Below are positions 24,927-36,365 of a DNA stretch of 64,000 nucleotides, piece after piece. The position numbers were made by a program, and so were the translations under genes. The stretch is from Pegoplata infirma. Its lineage: Eukaryota; Arthropoda; Insecta; Diptera; Anthomyiidae. Numbering within the stretch: the stretch's first letter is position 1; each line of letters starts with the position of its first letter. The stretch spans positions 42,059,890 to 42,123,889 of the forward strand of contig OY992540.1 in assembly GCA_963921195.1 (NCBI GenBank), given 5' to 3'. The notes beneath the pieces are model-generated. The model was not told where the DNA came from, did no database searches, and worked only from the letters and a program-made list of their open reading frames with translations.

Positions 24927-27231
24927 AATTCTGATTAATTTTTATTAATAAATAAAAATTGTTTTATTCGACCTTTAAAATATTATATTTTGTGAGGATG
25001 TTTATTCTGGCTCGAGGTCATTATTTTCTTTACTAATTAAAACCATGATATTCTCATAGTATAATTTTCAAGAAAATTATTTTTTGTTTTAAATTTATTT
25101 ATGTTGGTCATTTTTGCAAGACTTAATCGACACGTGTTTCGGAATTTGTCAAGATTCCATTGTCAAGATTATTTAGCAAAAATAGAAACGATATACTACA
25201 AAGTAGCAAACGAGTCTAATGACAAATCGTTTTTGCACAAACTAAAACATTAATACATATTCGACTCTATCCACAATGTGAATTAGAAAGACGAAGAAAT
25301 TGTACTATGCTAGTAAGTAACAATTGTCAATAACCAACAAAAATATTTAAAACATTTTACATACGATAGTCCATTGGACTACAACAATATGTTTTTTTGT
25401 TGCTGTGAATGAAATTATACCATTATTAGGGCTATTCATCACTATGGCGTGCCAACCATTATGTTCAAATTCTGATTAATTTTTATTAATAAATAAAAAT
25501 TGTTTTATTCGACCTTTAAAATATTATATTTTGTGAGGATGTTTATTCTGGCTCGAGGTCATTATTTTCTTTACTAATTAAAACCATGATATTCTCATAG
25601 TATAATTTTCAAGAAAATTATTTTTTGTTTTAAATTTATTTATGTTGGTCATTTTTGCAAGACTTAATCGACACGTGTTTCGGAATTTGTCAAGATTCCA
25701 TTGTCAAGATTATTTAGCAAAAATAGAAATGATATACTACAAAGTAGCAAACGAGTCTAATGACAAATCGTTTTTGCACAAACTAAAACATTAATACATA
25801 TTCGACTCTATCCACAATGTGAATTAGAAAGATTTCTTCGTCTTTCTAATTCACATTGTGGATAGAGTCGAATATGTATTAATGTTTTAGTTTGTGCAAA
25901 AACGATTTGTCATTAGACTCGTTTGCTACTTTGTAGTATATCGTTTCTATTTTTGCTAAATAATCTTGACAATGGAATCTTGACAAATTCCGAAACACGT
26001 GTCGATTAAGTCTTGCAAAAATGACCAACATAAATAAATTTAAAACAAAAAATAATTTTCTTGAAAATTATACTATGAGAATATCATGGTTTTAATTAGT
26101 AAAGAAAATAATGACCTCGAGCCAGAATAAACATCCTCACAAAATATAATATTTTAAAGGTCGAATAAAACAATTTTTATTTATTAATAAAAATTAATCA
26201 GAATTTGAACATAATGGTTGGCACGCCATAGTGATGAATAGCCCTAATAATGGTATAATTTCATTCACAGCAACAAAAAAACATATTGTTGTAGTCCAAT
26301 GGACTATCGTATGTAAAATGTTTTAAATATTTTTGTTGGTTATTGACAATTGTTACTTACTAGCATAGTACAATTTCTTCGTCTTTCTAATTCACATTGT
26401 GGATAGAGTCGAATATGTATTAATTTTTTAGTTTGTGCAAAAACGATTTGTCATTAGACTCGTTTGCTACTTTGTAGTATATCGTTTCTATTTTTGCTAA
26501 ATAATCTTGACAATGGAATCTTGACAAATTCCGAAACACGTGTCGATTAAGTCTTGCAAAAATGACCAACATAAATAAATTTAAAACAAAAAATAATTTT
26601 CTTGAAAATTATACTATGAGAATATCATGGTTTTAATTAGTAAAGAAAATAATGACCTCGAGCCAGAATAAACATCCTCACAAAATATAATATTTTAAAG
26701 GTCGAATAAAACAATTTTTATTTATTAATAAAAATTAATCAGAATTTGAACATAATGGTTGGCACGCCATAGTGATGAATAGCCCTAATAATGGTATAAT
26801 TTCATTCACAGCAACAAAAAAACATATTGTTGTAGTCCAATGGACTATCGTATGTAAAATGTTTTAAATATTTTTGTTGGTTATTGACAATTGTTACTTA
26901 CTAGCATAGTACAATTTCTTCGTCTTTCTAATTCACATTGTGGATAGAGTCGAATATGTATTAATGTTTTAGTTTGTGCAAAAACGATTTGTCATTAGAC
27001 TCGTTTGCTACTTTGTAGTATATCGTTTCTATTTTTGCTAAATAATCTTGACAATGGAATCTTGACAAATTCCGAAACACGTGTCGATTAAGTCTTGCAA
27101 AAATGACCAACATAAATAAATTTAAAACAAAAAATAATTTTCTTGAAAATTATACTATGAGAATATCATGGTTTTAATTAGTAAAGAAAATAATGACCTC
27201 GAGCCAGAATAAACATCCTCACAAAATATAC
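24927..27231. mobile_element. 2.3-kb insertion of tandem and inverted 541-bp units (Penelope-like candidate)
   Basis: The unit repeats at exactly 541 bp: forward copies start at 25836, 26377 and 26918, and reverse copies are marked at 24931 and 25472. The reverse copies (24927-25832) and forward copies (25833-27231) meet head to head around an 8-nt loop (25833-25840). This gives inverted arms of about 906 bp with only a few differences. The insertion is flanked by a perfect 12-bp duplication atttttatccat (24915-24926, 27232-27243), so it entered as one event. There is no reverse transcriptase. Tandem plus inverted partial units with a variable target duplication are a known habit of Penelope-like elements, and a hammerhead-like motif in the unit supports this. 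The class remains inference. Confidence 0.8.
25961..26008 (+). ncRNA. Hammerhead-like motif in the 541-bp unit
   Basis: Order of parts: taatc, then ttgacaa (where the canonical core is CUGANGA), then a ggaat/attcc stem, then gaaa, then a self-complementary acacgtgt, then c, then gatta pairing back to taatc. Core positions 3 and 8 read U and A instead of C and G, a change that keeps the 3-8 pair. One extra base follows the core. The motif recurs in every 541-bp unit and in the relics at 52.6, 54.1 and 59.1 kb. Probably a decayed ribozyme. Confidence 0.4.
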
Positions 27232-27243
27232 ATTTTTATCCAT

Positions 27244-27614
27244 TTTAGAGGAAATCTTTCTGTCATGACTTGTCAAATGACGGTCATTTGTGTAGTAAGT
27301 AGTAGTTGTTGTTTTCAACTCCAACTTCAGTTTTTTGTATGAAAAATCCCAAACAACTATTTTTTTGTAGTAGTTTAAAAAAATAAATACAAAAAAATTA
27401 CTACATTGTAGTAAAAGTTGTTTTATGTAGTTGTTTTTAATCTATAAAAAAATTCATATTTTTTTTAGAAATTTTTATTAAAACGGATAACACAACGAGT
27501 TGGAAGTGCCAGATGCAGCAGGAATTATTTTGAAATAATTTATTCACCATAATGCAATTTCACCTTCTTCTGTACGAAAAAACAACAGCAACAACCACAC
27601 AAGAATTGAAAAAC
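27244..27614. other. Low-complexity stretch rich in gtagtagttgtt motifs
   Basis: It lies between the 541-bp array and the SINE and contains gtagtaagtagtagttgttg-like runs. Similar tagttgtt/acaactac themes recur at 27950-28120, so the SINE probably landed in an older repeat. No gene recognised. Confidence 0.45.
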
Positions 27615-27621
27615 CATGATT

Positions 27622-27923
27622 TAGTTGATGCTTGCTTAACAGCCAACTTAGCGTATCGGTCTAGAGTGATCGTACCTAAGAGGCAGTTAATAGCAAAAAC
27701 ATTACAGATTCATGGGTTCAATCCTTGGCGGCTGCGATCTGTTAATAATTTTCACATATAGAATAAAATTGACTATTAACTGCATAAATTTGACATTAAA
27801 AGTTTTTCTGATGATTATAATAACTGGATTATATGAAACTAGTAAAAAACGAACCAGGATGTCTTAAATTTTTAGAAAAATAAATTTTTCTTTCACACCT
27901 TTCTCAATTCAAACCATATATAA
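27622..27923 (+). mobile_element. 302-bp tRNA-derived SINE carrying a hammerhead motif
   Basis: A 7-bp duplication catgatt flanks it (27615-27621, 27924-27930). The head has RNA polymerase III-type promoter boxes: A box tagcgtatcgg (27649-27659) and B box ggttcaatcc (27715-27724), spaced as in tRNA-derived SINEs. The body holds the hammerhead at 27792-27863. The 3' end aaaccatatata resembles the 3' end of the truncated relative at 51642-51794 (gaaccattata). It has no coding role and would depend on a partner LINE or PLE. Confidence 0.65.
27792..27863 (+). ncRNA. Hammerhead ribozyme (type I-like, minimal stem III)
   Basis: Stem I: gttttt (27802-27807) pairs with aaaaac (27845-27850), extended after an internal loop by gacat (27792-27796) with atgtc (27859-27863). 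Core: ctgatga 27808-27814. Stem II: six pairs, 27816-27821 with 27828-27833, closed by hexaloop aactgg. Core: gaaa 27835-27838. Stem III: self-complementary actagt 27838-27843. The cleavage triplet is GUA, with scission predicted after 27844. One oddity: the first stem II position is U opposite U (27815/27834). The same design recurs at 51667-51739 with compensatory changes. Confidence 0.75.
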
Positions 27924-28134
27924 CATGATTAAAAAATTATAATGAAAATTTAGACAATTTGAGTTACAGTAAAAACAACTGTAATTTGAAGTACTTTTTA
28001 CAGTTTTTTGTAGTTGTTAATCAATAGTTAAAAACAACAACAATTTTTAGTTGATTTTACAGTAAAATGTAGTGGTCGCCTAAACAACAGCAAATATAGT
28101 AGATTTAACTGTCGTTTGAGGTGGAATCTACCAT

Positions 28135-29925
28135 CATAATTTTTCGGGATCATCGCTATAAGTTTCCAAACATCAATTTTTAAATGACTTTTTCATAAAA
28201 AAACTTTAATTGCATTTAAGTCCTTAACTAGAGACGATAGATAAAAAAAACAAATTCGGTGATCATCGCTAAAAATTTCGAAAAATTTATTTTTATATGA
28301 TTCTTTTCTAAACAAAAATAATTTCAATAAAATCCTTTGACTAGAGGTGCTAGAGTGAATATAATGAAAATTTGGGATCATCGAAAAATTTGTTTAAAAT
28401 AAGACTTTTTTCTAAAAAAACTTTAATTAAAATCCTTTACTAAAGGTGCTAGAGCGAAAATTGTTGATATTGGGGATATTCACTATAAATTTCCAAAAAT
28501 CCCTGGTGAAGACGGATTTTTTTAAAAAAAACTTTGGTTGCATTTTATGTAATTTTATGGAAAATTGTAGATCGTAGCTATAAATTTCCAAAAATAAATT
28601 TTTCTTTAAATTTTTTTAAACTATGGTTATATATTAGAAGCTTGAGTCCCTATTTGATCGCTTTTAAATTAACTATTAAATCATTATTTAGAGGTGGTTG
28701 TGCGGAAATATCTTAAACTGGTCACCATCCATATAAATTTTAAAAATCCAGTTTTATATGATTTTTTTAAACTTTACTTGCATTTTGTAAATTAACTAGA
28801 GGTGCTAGAAAGAAAATAGCTAAAATTGCAGATCACCCCTATGAGTTTCAAAAAAATCCAGTTTATTATGACTTTATTATAGAGAGATCCAAAATAGCTA
28901 AAATTTGGGATCATGGCTATAAATTCCCAAAATCCATTTTTATATGATTTTGTTTTTCAAAAAAATTTTACTACTTATATTTTATGGTTTAAATAGAGAT
29001 TCTAAAGCTACCTTAAAAACTTTAAAAAAGCTTTAATTGCAATTGAAACCTTAACTAAAGGTGCTAGACCGAAAATAGTTGAAGTTGGGGATCATCCCTA
29101 TAAACTAACAAAAAATGATTTTTATATGAAGTTTTTCTAAAAACCTTTAATTGCAATTAATTAATTGAAGTTTGGGATCATCCCTATAAACTAACAAAAA
29201 ATGATTTTTATATAAAGTTTTTCTAAAAACCTTTAATTGCAATTAAATCCTAAACATAAGGTTCTATAGCAAAAATAGCTGTAATTAGAGATCATCGCTA
29301 TAAATTTTTAAAATCCATTTTCACATACTTTTTTTCTAAAAATAATCGAAAATAGCCAAATTTGGGGATCGCTATAAATTTCCAAACATTTGTGTTTACA
29401 TAAATATTTACTAAAAAAATTTAATTGCATAATCCTTTGACAAGACGTGCTTAAAAGAAAATAACGAAAATTTGAGAACATCCGTATAAATTTCCAAAAA
29501 TCCATTTTTTCATGAAATTAAAGTGCAATTAAATCCTTTACTAGAGGTGTTTGAGTAAAAATATCTGAAATTGGGGATCATATCATTCCTTTAAATTTCA
29601 ATAAGTCCATTTTTATATGATTTTTTTAAAAAAAAAACTTAACTTGCATTTTATGGTTAAGAGGTCCTAATAGAAAAAAAAATTTAAAAGAGGACATCAT
29701 CGCTATAAATTTCCAAACATCCATTTCGATATAATTTTTTATAAAAAATTAAATTTGCATTTTATGGCTTAACTGAGCTTTTAGAGAGAAAATAGCTTAA
29801 ATTTGAGATCATGGCTAATTTTTTACTTTAACATTTGCGTGCATTTTATGGCTTAACTTGAGTTGCTAGAGCGAAAAAGGGGAAAATGGGAATCACCCCT
29901 ATAAATTTCTAAAAATATTTTTTTT
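28135..29925 (+). repeat. Degenerate satellite block 4
   Basis: The same satellite as blocks 2 and 3 (actagaggtgctagag, ggggatcat, atttttatatgattt), forward orientation. It ends near 29925. Confidence 0.8.
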
Positions 29926-29934
29926 TAATTCGGA

Positions 29935-30140
29935 TTTTTCATAAACGAACGAACATTTGTAGAATGTCTTAGAATAGATCATGGACCTGAAATATTTGTA
30001 CTTTATGCGGTAAATAGCCGATATATCGATCGATAACCATTTTGCGATTGGTGTGTATAAAAATTGTTCATTTAGACAATTTTTGAACATATTGTTAGTA
30101 CCCATTTGGTCGATCTTGACCGACCAAAAGTAAAATATTT
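29935..30140 (-). repeat. Decayed INE-1-like and family A end fragments
   Basis: agaatgtcttagaatagatcatgg followed by actttatgcgg resembles the INE-1-like core. ggtcgatcttgaccgacc near 30108 resembles the terminal hairpin of family A. Both are strongly decayed. Confidence 0.45.
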
Positions 30141-31040
30141 TACAACCTAAAGATATAATTAACAACTATTACATCTAGCTCCGTTTAAAATTAGAACATA
30201 TATGAAATAATGGCGGAAATATTATATAGATTTTCCAACATATTTTCTGTTTAAAAATTTATGCAACTTCTAATTAATATGTGTAAAATACATTTCCCCC
30301 TTTTTTCATACACTTCTTTTGTTTTATAACAACTAACTAAATCTCTGCTTAAGGGGATAAAATGGTATGTAAATCATTGGTTTTTAAAACATAAATACAG
30401 TGTTAGATAAAGTTTGTACATGCATAAATAGTTACTAAAAAGTATGTATTTAAAAACCATGGGGTGATATATAGAGTATATTCAAATGATAATGTTAAGC
30501 CAAGTCAACACTTGTGGTGTTTTCTGTTGTGACAAAAAAAAATGTTGCACTTTTCTTAAATTTTTTACTAAATGACAAGAGAGTAGTGCAGAAAACTGTC
30601 TGTTCTAGGAACTCATTTCAAAAAAATATTTTTTTTGTTTTCTTATTTGCGTCTTAATTTGCGATTGAAAAGTTTAATTTATCTAAATGTTAATAATTTT
30701 AATTGTGAGTTTTTCGGACCACTCTAATATATAATCACACACTCTGCATGCGTTTTATTTTAAAACAAACCTACTAATCACATTGTTATTTTCATCTCTG
30801 TTTTAATTTTCCGTTTTTTATGTTGCAGACTATGGAAATTGCCTGTAAGCTGTCCAACAATATACAGTACACATTTTTTGTTGTTGTGTGTTTAAAGTTA
30901 TTGCAAGTTTTAATTAAAATGTTAATGGTTCTAACAAGAAGTTTCTTGACATCTACACGACATTGTGCTTTAATCATGAGGACAAAGTAGATTATAAGTA
31001 TAATCTTTTTAAATATTAACCCATCACTAATCTATGGACA
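30141..31040. other. Spacer, no gene recognised
   Basis: AT-rich unique sequence. Short open frames lack motifs. Nothing structured noted. Confidence 0.5.
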
Positions 31041-31345
31041 ATGAGCCCTGTCCTGTAAAGCGGAATTTTTTTATATGCCAAAAAAGTTTTTCTTCCGATT
31101 TTGATGTCCGGGCAAAATTTGTCGCAATTAAAATTACAAGGACTTTTTGTGACTTTACAAAATTTTTTTTGTAAAATTATCTTGGAAATTTGTAAAATTA
31201 CAAAAAAAAATGTAAAATTACAAAAAAAAAAATGTAAAATTACAAAAAAAAATAAATTTCTATCCAAATTTGTTTGTTAAAAAACAAGGAAAACTCTCAA
31301 ATATTGGTAAAATGGGGTTACGAGACTTCTCCTAGGAATTTGACA
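31040..31345. repeat. Family F fragment (gtaaaattacaa-rich)
   Basis: Repeated tgtaaaattacaaaaaa and the phrase ggtaaaatggggttacgaga match 16255-16560 and 44710-45014. The ends of this family elsewhere read cactaaaaaaa, suggesting a TIR transposon. Confidence 0.5.
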
Positions 31346-32122
31346 AAGTTTTTTTTTTGTGCGTAATTGTGTCAATTAAAAATTTACAAAAATTTGTTGG
31401 CATACAGTTAATAAATTTTTATTAAAAGTTTACTCAATACTAAGTATTAAATCGTTTACGGGTGCAAAATTGAGTAATTTTTTTACTCAATAGTAGTAAA
31501 AATTTATTAACATTTTTTTTTCTGTGCAGAGCAACACAAAATTCTGTGCAGACCAACACAATTGGACCTGAACTGGTCCAATTGTGTTGTTGATAACTAT
31601 ATAATTTTCTATAGAAAATTTGGTGTTATCGTTATATGGATAACTATACGATTTGCTATAAAAAATGTTGTGTTATCGATACATTGATAACTACACAATT
31701 TTCAATAGAAAATTTCTACAGAATTTTTTTGTGTTATCGATATATCGATTACTATACAATATTCCACCGAAAATTTTGTGTTTTCAAAATATCGATAACT
31801 ATACAGTTTTTTTTAATTTTTTTTTTGCTATCGAAAACTTTAAAATTTTATATAGACAATTTTATGTTATTGATATATCTTGTTATCGATATCTATTGAA
31901 AATTTTGTGTTATCGATATATCGATTACTATACAATTTAATATAGTAAATTGTGTGTTATCGATACATCGATAACTATACAATTTTGTCTGTAGAAAATT
32001 TCATGTTATCGATAACTATGGAATTTTTTATAGAAAATTTTATAGTTATCGATATATCGAAAACTATAGAATTTTCTATAAAAAATTGTGTGTTATAGAA
32101 AACTTTATTTTATCGATATATA

Positions 32123-32504
32123 AGCCCTGTTTTTTGCAGACCGGATTAAGATTAGGATTAACTCTATTTAGTTAAAAAATGGGTCAAATCAAGTCCAGAA
32201 ATTTTTTTTTACATTTTTTTTCTGAATTTACATCCAATTAGTTAATATAAACAGGAAAAAAAATTAAGCGTTGTCCAAAATGTAAAACGGTATAAATAAA
32301 TTTGAGTTAATCCTAGGATTTAACTAAATTTATTTTTCATTCTTTGCATTTTGGACAAAGCTTAATTTGTTTTTCTGTTTATATTTACTAATTGTATGTT
32401 ACTTCAGAAAAAAATCATAAAAAAAAATCTGGACTTGATTTGACCCATTTTTTAACTAAAAAAAGTTAATCCAAATCTTAATCCGGTCTGCAAATAACAG
32501 GGCT
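32123..32504. mobile_element. 382-bp foldback MITE in DRE satellite
   Basis: agccctgttttttgcagacc ... reversed agccctgttatttgcagacc. The arms extend about 100 bp (accggattaagatt, aaaaaatgggtcaaatcaag). A 3-bp ata duplication flanks it (32120-32122, 32505-32507). Ends and duplication size suggest a PIF/Harbinger-like MITE, but this is uncertain. Confidence 0.75.
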
Positions 32505-34066
32505 ATAGATAACTAAAAAATTTTCTATAGAAAATTTTATATTATCGATATATTGATAGCTCAAAAATTTTCTATAACAAATTTTTTTTTATCGATATAT
32601 CGATAACTAAAGAATTTCTACTGAAAATTTTATAATTTTTGATATATCGATAACTATAAAATTTCCTAAAGAAAATGATTTGATAGCGATATATTAATAA
32701 AATTGTATAGTTATCGATATATTGATAACACACAATTTTTTACAGAAAATGGTATAGTTATCGACATATTGATAACACAAAATTTTCTATAAAAAATTAG
32801 TGTTATCGATATATCGATAACTATAACTATAGAATTGAAAGCTTAACTATAGAATTGAAAGCTCAAATTTTTGTGATTTCGATAACTATAAAATTTACTG
32901 TAGAAAATTTTGTGTTATCAATAGATCTACAACTATAAAATTTTCTGTAGAAAATTTTGTGTTACTGACGCATCGATAACTATAGAATTTTCTATACAAA
33001 TTTTTGTGTTATCGATATGTCGATAACTATACCATTTTTAATAAAAAATATTATGTTATCTATATATCGATAACTATATAATTTTCTATAGAATTAAATA
33101 ACTATTCAATTTTCTATAGAAAACTTTGTGTTATCAATTTATCGATAACTATTTAATTTTTTATTAAATTTTTGTGTTATCGATTACTAAACAATTTCCA
33201 GTAGAAAATTTTGTGTAATCGATAACTATACAATTTTATATAGAAAATCTTGTGATATCGCTGTATCGACAATTATACAATTTTCTATAGAAAATTTTGT
33301 GGTATCGACAACTATACAATTTCTATAGAAAATTCTGTGTTATCAATTTATCGATAACTATACAATTTTCTATAAAAAATTGTGTGTTATCGAAATATCG
33401 AAAACAATTTTCTATAAAAAATTTTGTTTTATCGGTGTACCGATGAATATACAATTTTTTATAGCAAATTTTGAATTGTCGATAACTATTCAAATTTTCT
33501 ATAGAAAATTTTTGCATATCGATTTAACGATAACAGCACAATTTTCTTTAAAAATATTGTGTTATATTCTAGTATCGATATATCGATACAGCATACTGAA
33601 GAATTTTCTTTAGAAAATTTTACAATTTTCGATATATTGATAATTATAAAATTTTCTAAAGACAATGTTGTGTTTTAAAAATGCTATGTTATCGATATAT
33701 CGATAACTTTATAATTTCCTATAGAAAATTTTGTGTTATCGATATATTGAAATCTTAGAATTTTCTATAAAAATTTTTGTGATTTCGATAACTATAGAAT
33801 TTACTATAGAACATTTTGTATAATCAATAGATAAAATACTACAACTATACAACTATAAAATTTTGTGTTACTGATGCATCGATAACTATAGAATTTTCTA
33901 TAAAAAATTTTGTGTTATCGATATGTCGATAACTATACCATTTTCAATTATCAGTAACTATTTATCAGTAACTATTCCATTTTTTATTAAAATTTTGTGT
34001 TATCGATTACTAAAGAATTTTTCAAAAGAAAATTTTTTGGTATCGATAAATATTCAATTTTATATA

Positions 34067-34417
34067 AGGCGTATTTTGTTGGCATAATTATCAGTGTTCT
34101 ACCATACAAAGTTCACATTAGTGTTAACGCTTAAAATTTTAGAAGTTAAAAATTAACTTTCATACATTGTGAATGATTCTCTTATTGTTAATGGCTCTCT
34201 TTGGTATTAATAAAAAAGATAAATGTTTTTGTGTTGCTTTCAAGCTAAATTGCATTTAATAAAATAATTTTATCAATATTTCATCGAAAACGTGTAATAT
34301 TTTACAAAACTATTCCAAACGACGCTAAATTAAATTGAGAAATTTATGGAAGTTAACGTTTCGTTTTTTTCGTTTTAATGCATGTTAACAATCTAAGTTT
34401 GCCAACAAAAAAGGCCT
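34067..34417. mobile_element. 351-bp TIR MITE in DRE satellite
   Basis: Left end aggcgtattttgttggca. Right end, reversed, aggccttttttgttggca. A 3-bp ata duplication flanks it (34064-34066, 34418-34420). The interior is unique AT-rich DNA without coding. Confidence 0.72.
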
Positions 34418-35050
34418 ATAGAAAATCTTGTGTTATCGATATATCGACAACTATACAATTTTCTATCGATAATTTTGTGTTATCGACAACTATATATAGA
34501 AAATTCTTTATTATAAATTTATCGATAACTATACAATTTTCTATAGAAAATGTTGAGTTATCGATATATCGACAACCGTACAATTTTCTATAGAAATTTT
34601 TGTGTTGTACACAATTTTCTATAAAAATTTTAGTGTTATCCATATCTATAGAAATTTCTAAAAAAAATTGTGCTATCGATATGTCGATAACTATACCATT
34701 TTCTACCATTTTTCTAAAAAATACAAAATTTTCTATACAATATTTAGTGTTATCGATATATCGACAACCATACAATTTCCTATAGAAAATTTTGTGTACC
34801 GATAACTATACAATTTTTTATAGAAAATTTTGTATTATCGATAACTATTCAAATTTTCTATAGAACATTTTTTTATATCGATAAATCGATAACAACACAA
34901 TTTTCTTTAAAAAATATTGTGTTATCGATAGCTAAACAATTTTTTATAGAAAATTTAATGTTATCGATATATCGATAACAAAACAACTATTTAGAATTAT
35001 CGATAACTACATAATTTTTTATAGAAACATTTTCTGTTTTCGATAACTTA

Positions 35051-36365
35051 TTGCTTTAACTTCTTCTTTGTTTTAAATCGCCTTGATTTTAAACACTAAT
35101 TTTCACACATAACCTATAACTTCAATCAAAACTAATTACTTTGACAAATTAGTTAATTTAACTTAATTTGTCTTACACCTGGGTATATTTACAATGCTCC
35201 ATTCACGTAAAGTTAAAGTTTTTTTTAACATTGTCTTTTGATTAATTAGTCGTAGTAGTTTGAAGATAAGTGATAAATCTCATTTGTAAGTAATAAAGTT
35301 CGAGATGCATGAATACAATATGACATGTAATGATATTAAATGTATACACCAATTCCTTGATGTACGTGGTCAAATTTGAGGACAATAGCATACCATTAAC
35401 CCGTGGCTCCGGGGAGGGATGGGACTTCATAAATGTAGAAATCCCACAATTTAAAATTTTTTCTGCTTTAATTTTCTTAATATTTCTGTTCAGCATGTCA
35501 AATTTAAGAAAAATAACAAATCGCAATTTGTAAAATGTTTTTTTTTTTCATATATCTTAAAGGTTTAAACAAGGGAGAAACCGGTTAAAAAAATGCAATA
35601 CTTTTTTCTAAAGTTTTGAAAATCCATATCGACGGTTTCATCTTAAATTTGTATCCCTGAGTTCCTGAAAAATAGGAGAAAATCGGAAATAAAAAAGTCG
35701 ACTCTAATGTCCATAAAACTTCGAATACTAAAAAATTCATCACCTCCAAAGTAAATAGTTTTTTACTTGTTGGCAACCCTCATTAAACTCACTTTGCTAT
35801 TGTGCATGTTAAAAAAGTAGAGCAATTATTATCACACAAAGTTTTATTGTTACTCACATCTGTGATTAAAAATCTGGTAAAACAGTAAACTGACAAAAGA
35901 ATTATAAAAGCAAAGAAAAAATGCTAAAATCCGTGATGACACATATTTCAATTTTGAAAAAATAAAAACTTAAATAACCTTGTCTGCCCTATTAAACTAG
36001 AACTTGTACTTTGATGATTTTGAATTTTGTATGATAGCAGTTTTTGGGATTAGGATTATATTCATTGTATACAACATGACAAGTGGCAAATGGCAAAAGA
36101 TTATTCTCAATCAGTTTGTTAAGCGGTTTTGTTGTGTTGGAAAACCATTCACAAGGATTTACAATTTTTAAAGCACTTTGTATGAACAAAAATTAAGTTT
36201 TGTAACCTTGTGGAGTTCTAGAATTGAATAATTTTTCAAAAACAATGTCAATTATGTATTAACTAGTTTCGTCAGCCAATATAGTTAAGTTTTTTTTTGT
36301 ATTTCCTCTAAAATTTTTTAAATACTTCATGCTAATTCTGTTGTAGCATTTAGCATTTGTGTAAG
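35051..36365. other. Spacer with a family 3 relic
   Basis: Mostly unique AT-rich DNA. Positions 35365-35430 (tttgaggacaata, ttaacccgtggctccgg) match the family 3 repeat. Overlapping open frames on both strands here come from that relic, not from a gene. Confidence 0.5.

Larger units (their letters stand above)
31590..35050. repeat. 46-bp satellite of paired DRE (TATCGATA) palindromes
   Basis: About 50-60 degenerate units of roughly 46 bp. The ideal unit alternates two 18-bp perfect palindromes: ttatcgatatatcgataa (two abutting TATCGATA octamers) and aattttctatagaaaatt. Perfect double octamers are seen at 32803-32820, 33689-33706 and 34961-34978. TATCGATA is the DREF-binding DRE of flies, and CGATA is the core bound by BEAF-32. 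Two MITEs interrupt the array. Function, if any, is inference. Confidence 0.9.

Noticed and set aside
31590..35050. CRISPR-like array of direct repeats
   Set aside because: Eukaryotic context, units are contiguous palindromes without unique spacers, copies vary freely.
35242..35533. Overlapping open frames on both strands
   Set aside because: They arise from a family 3 repeat relic.
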